Source of the DNA: an uncultured bacterium
GTDB lineage: Bacteria; Eisenbacteria; RBG-16-71-46; CAIMUX01
DNA length: 5,877 nt
Direction of reading: 5' to 3'
Assembly (NCBI GenBank): GCA_946886185.1
Contig: CAMPIC010000211.1
Span: 1 to 5,877, forward strand
Numbering within the stretch: the stretch's first letter is position 1; every line of letters begins with the position of its first letter. The translations under genes were made by a program, and so were the position numbers. Below, piece after piece: positions 5,573 through 5,877 of the stretch. The notes below the pieces were generated by a model that was not told the origin of the DNA, did not search any database, and saw only the letters and a list, made by a program, of their open reading frames with translations.

Positions 5573-5684
5573 TGGCGCGCAAGCGGCCATCGGCAGCCGC
5601 GCTGACTCCCTGAGTCGGGCCTGGGTCCTGGTCCTTCAGCTCGCGGAGGGCTTCAGCCCGGCTCCTACGGCTTGCTTCCGCCCG
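5573..5684. repeat. GC-rich hairpin cluster between convergent genes
   Basis: Three hairpins can be drawn. One pairs GCGGC (5583-5587) with GCCGC (5596-5600). The second is a 7-bp stem, CTGACTC (5602-5608) with GAGTCGG (5612-5618), over the loop CCT. The third pairs GGAGGGC (5645-5651) with GCC (5656-5658) and CTCC (5662-5665), with CGG unpaired. No T-tract follows any of them, so classical intrinsic termination is not shown. The third, read on the minus strand as GTAGGAGCCGGGCTGAAGCC, looks like a dispersed REP-type palindrome of the kind seen between convergent genes. That is inference. Confidence 0.35.
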
Positions 5685-5877
5685 CTACTCCCACTCGCAC
5701 AGCGTTTCCAAATGCTGCGCCGAGCCGTCTCTCAGCCAGCCGTCCAGTTGCGCCGGTTCCTTCAGCTGCTGGCCGCGCGTGCGCGGGACCGCGACGTACC
5801 GGCAGTCCATCTCCGGCAGCGCCGTCATGTCTACCCACAGCTTCTCGAACTGCGTCACCGGATACACGTCCTCCTGA
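5685..5877 (-). CDS. C-terminal end of an unrecognised protein (cut by right edge)
   Basis: The last 63 codons of a frame that is open to the right edge end at TAG (5685-5687). The visible part reads [17 protein letters not shown], then [14 protein letters not shown] and a final L-E-T-L-C-E-W-E. Its balanced composition, with Trp, Tyr, Phe and acidic residues and without Arg/Ser/Pro excess, supports real coding. I do not recognise the family. A GTG at 5867 could be called as a start, but AGGAGG lies only 2 nt before it, which is too close, so the gene more likely begins outside the window. It converges on the selenoprotein gene with a 112-bp gap. Confidence 0.55.
   Translation of the reverse strand, partial: QEDVYPVTQFEKLWVDMTALPEMDCRYVAVPRTRGQQLKEPAQLDGWLRDGSAQHLETLCEWE

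Noticed and set aside
5279..5590. A 103-codon minus-strand frame opposite the selenoprotein gene
   Set aside because: It is antisense to the Rdx family match. The plus-strand reading has a family motif, a ribosome binding site and a SECIS-like hairpin.
5602..5618. An intrinsic terminator after the selenoprotein gene
   Set aside because: The 7-bp stem is good, but the following bases are G/C-rich with no T-run on either strand side, so only a hairpin is claimed.

Overview
The window is GC-rich bacterial DNA (GC judged by eye, not computed). It has a diderm flavour: a lipoprotein signal peptide, and a secreted protein with alternating beta strands that ends in Phe like an outer-membrane barrel. 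A GWxTD-type lipoprotein with TPR-like helices and a short membrane-anchored fibronectin-III-like protein would suit a soil or sediment lineage such as Acidobacteriota, Gemmatimonadota or Candidatus Eisenbacteria. That placement is inference with low confidence. No mobile element, rRNA, tRNA or CRISPR array is visible.

Layout from left to right. Positions 1-566 (minus) are the N-terminal third of an NAD(P)-dependent aldehyde dehydrogenase that runs off the left edge. Positions 702-1049 (minus) encode a small glyoxalase/VOC-fold protein. Positions 1096-3555 (minus) encode an 819-residue lipoprotein with TPR-like helices, a GWxTD-like core and a beta-rich C-terminal half. These three genes are co-directional, and the lipoprotein and VOC genes are only 46 bp apart. 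A divergent intergenic region with a 7-bp-arm inverted repeat separates the lipoprotein gene from a plus-strand gene at 3719-4543, which encodes an exported protein resembling a small outer-membrane beta-barrel. That gene converges on 4540-5037 (minus), a one-TM protein with a C-terminal Fn3-like domain, and the two stop codons overlap by 4 bp.

The most notable gene is at 5342-5572 (plus). It is a 76-codon Rdx/SelW-like selenoprotein whose CxxU motif is encoded with an in-frame UGA at 5372-5374. Ordinary gene calling would end it after 10 codons. The reading frame continues past the UGA into sequence matching the SelW/Rdx family pattern (G-x-F-x-V-x-V-x-G-K-x-I, then F-P) and ends at TAG. Directly after the UGA, 5381-5405 can fold into a hairpin with a bulged U and a G opening the apical loop, 18 nt past the UGA, which are the hallmarks of a bacterial SECIS element. 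The window contains no selA, selB, selC or selD, so the host would have to supply the Sec machinery from elsewhere.

The 304-bp region upstream of the selenoprotein gene holds a 17-bp palindrome and four spaced copies of a 13-bp motif, both candidate regulatory elements. Downstream lie a cluster of GC-rich hairpins and the C-terminal end of an unrecognised minus-strand gene that enters from the right edge.
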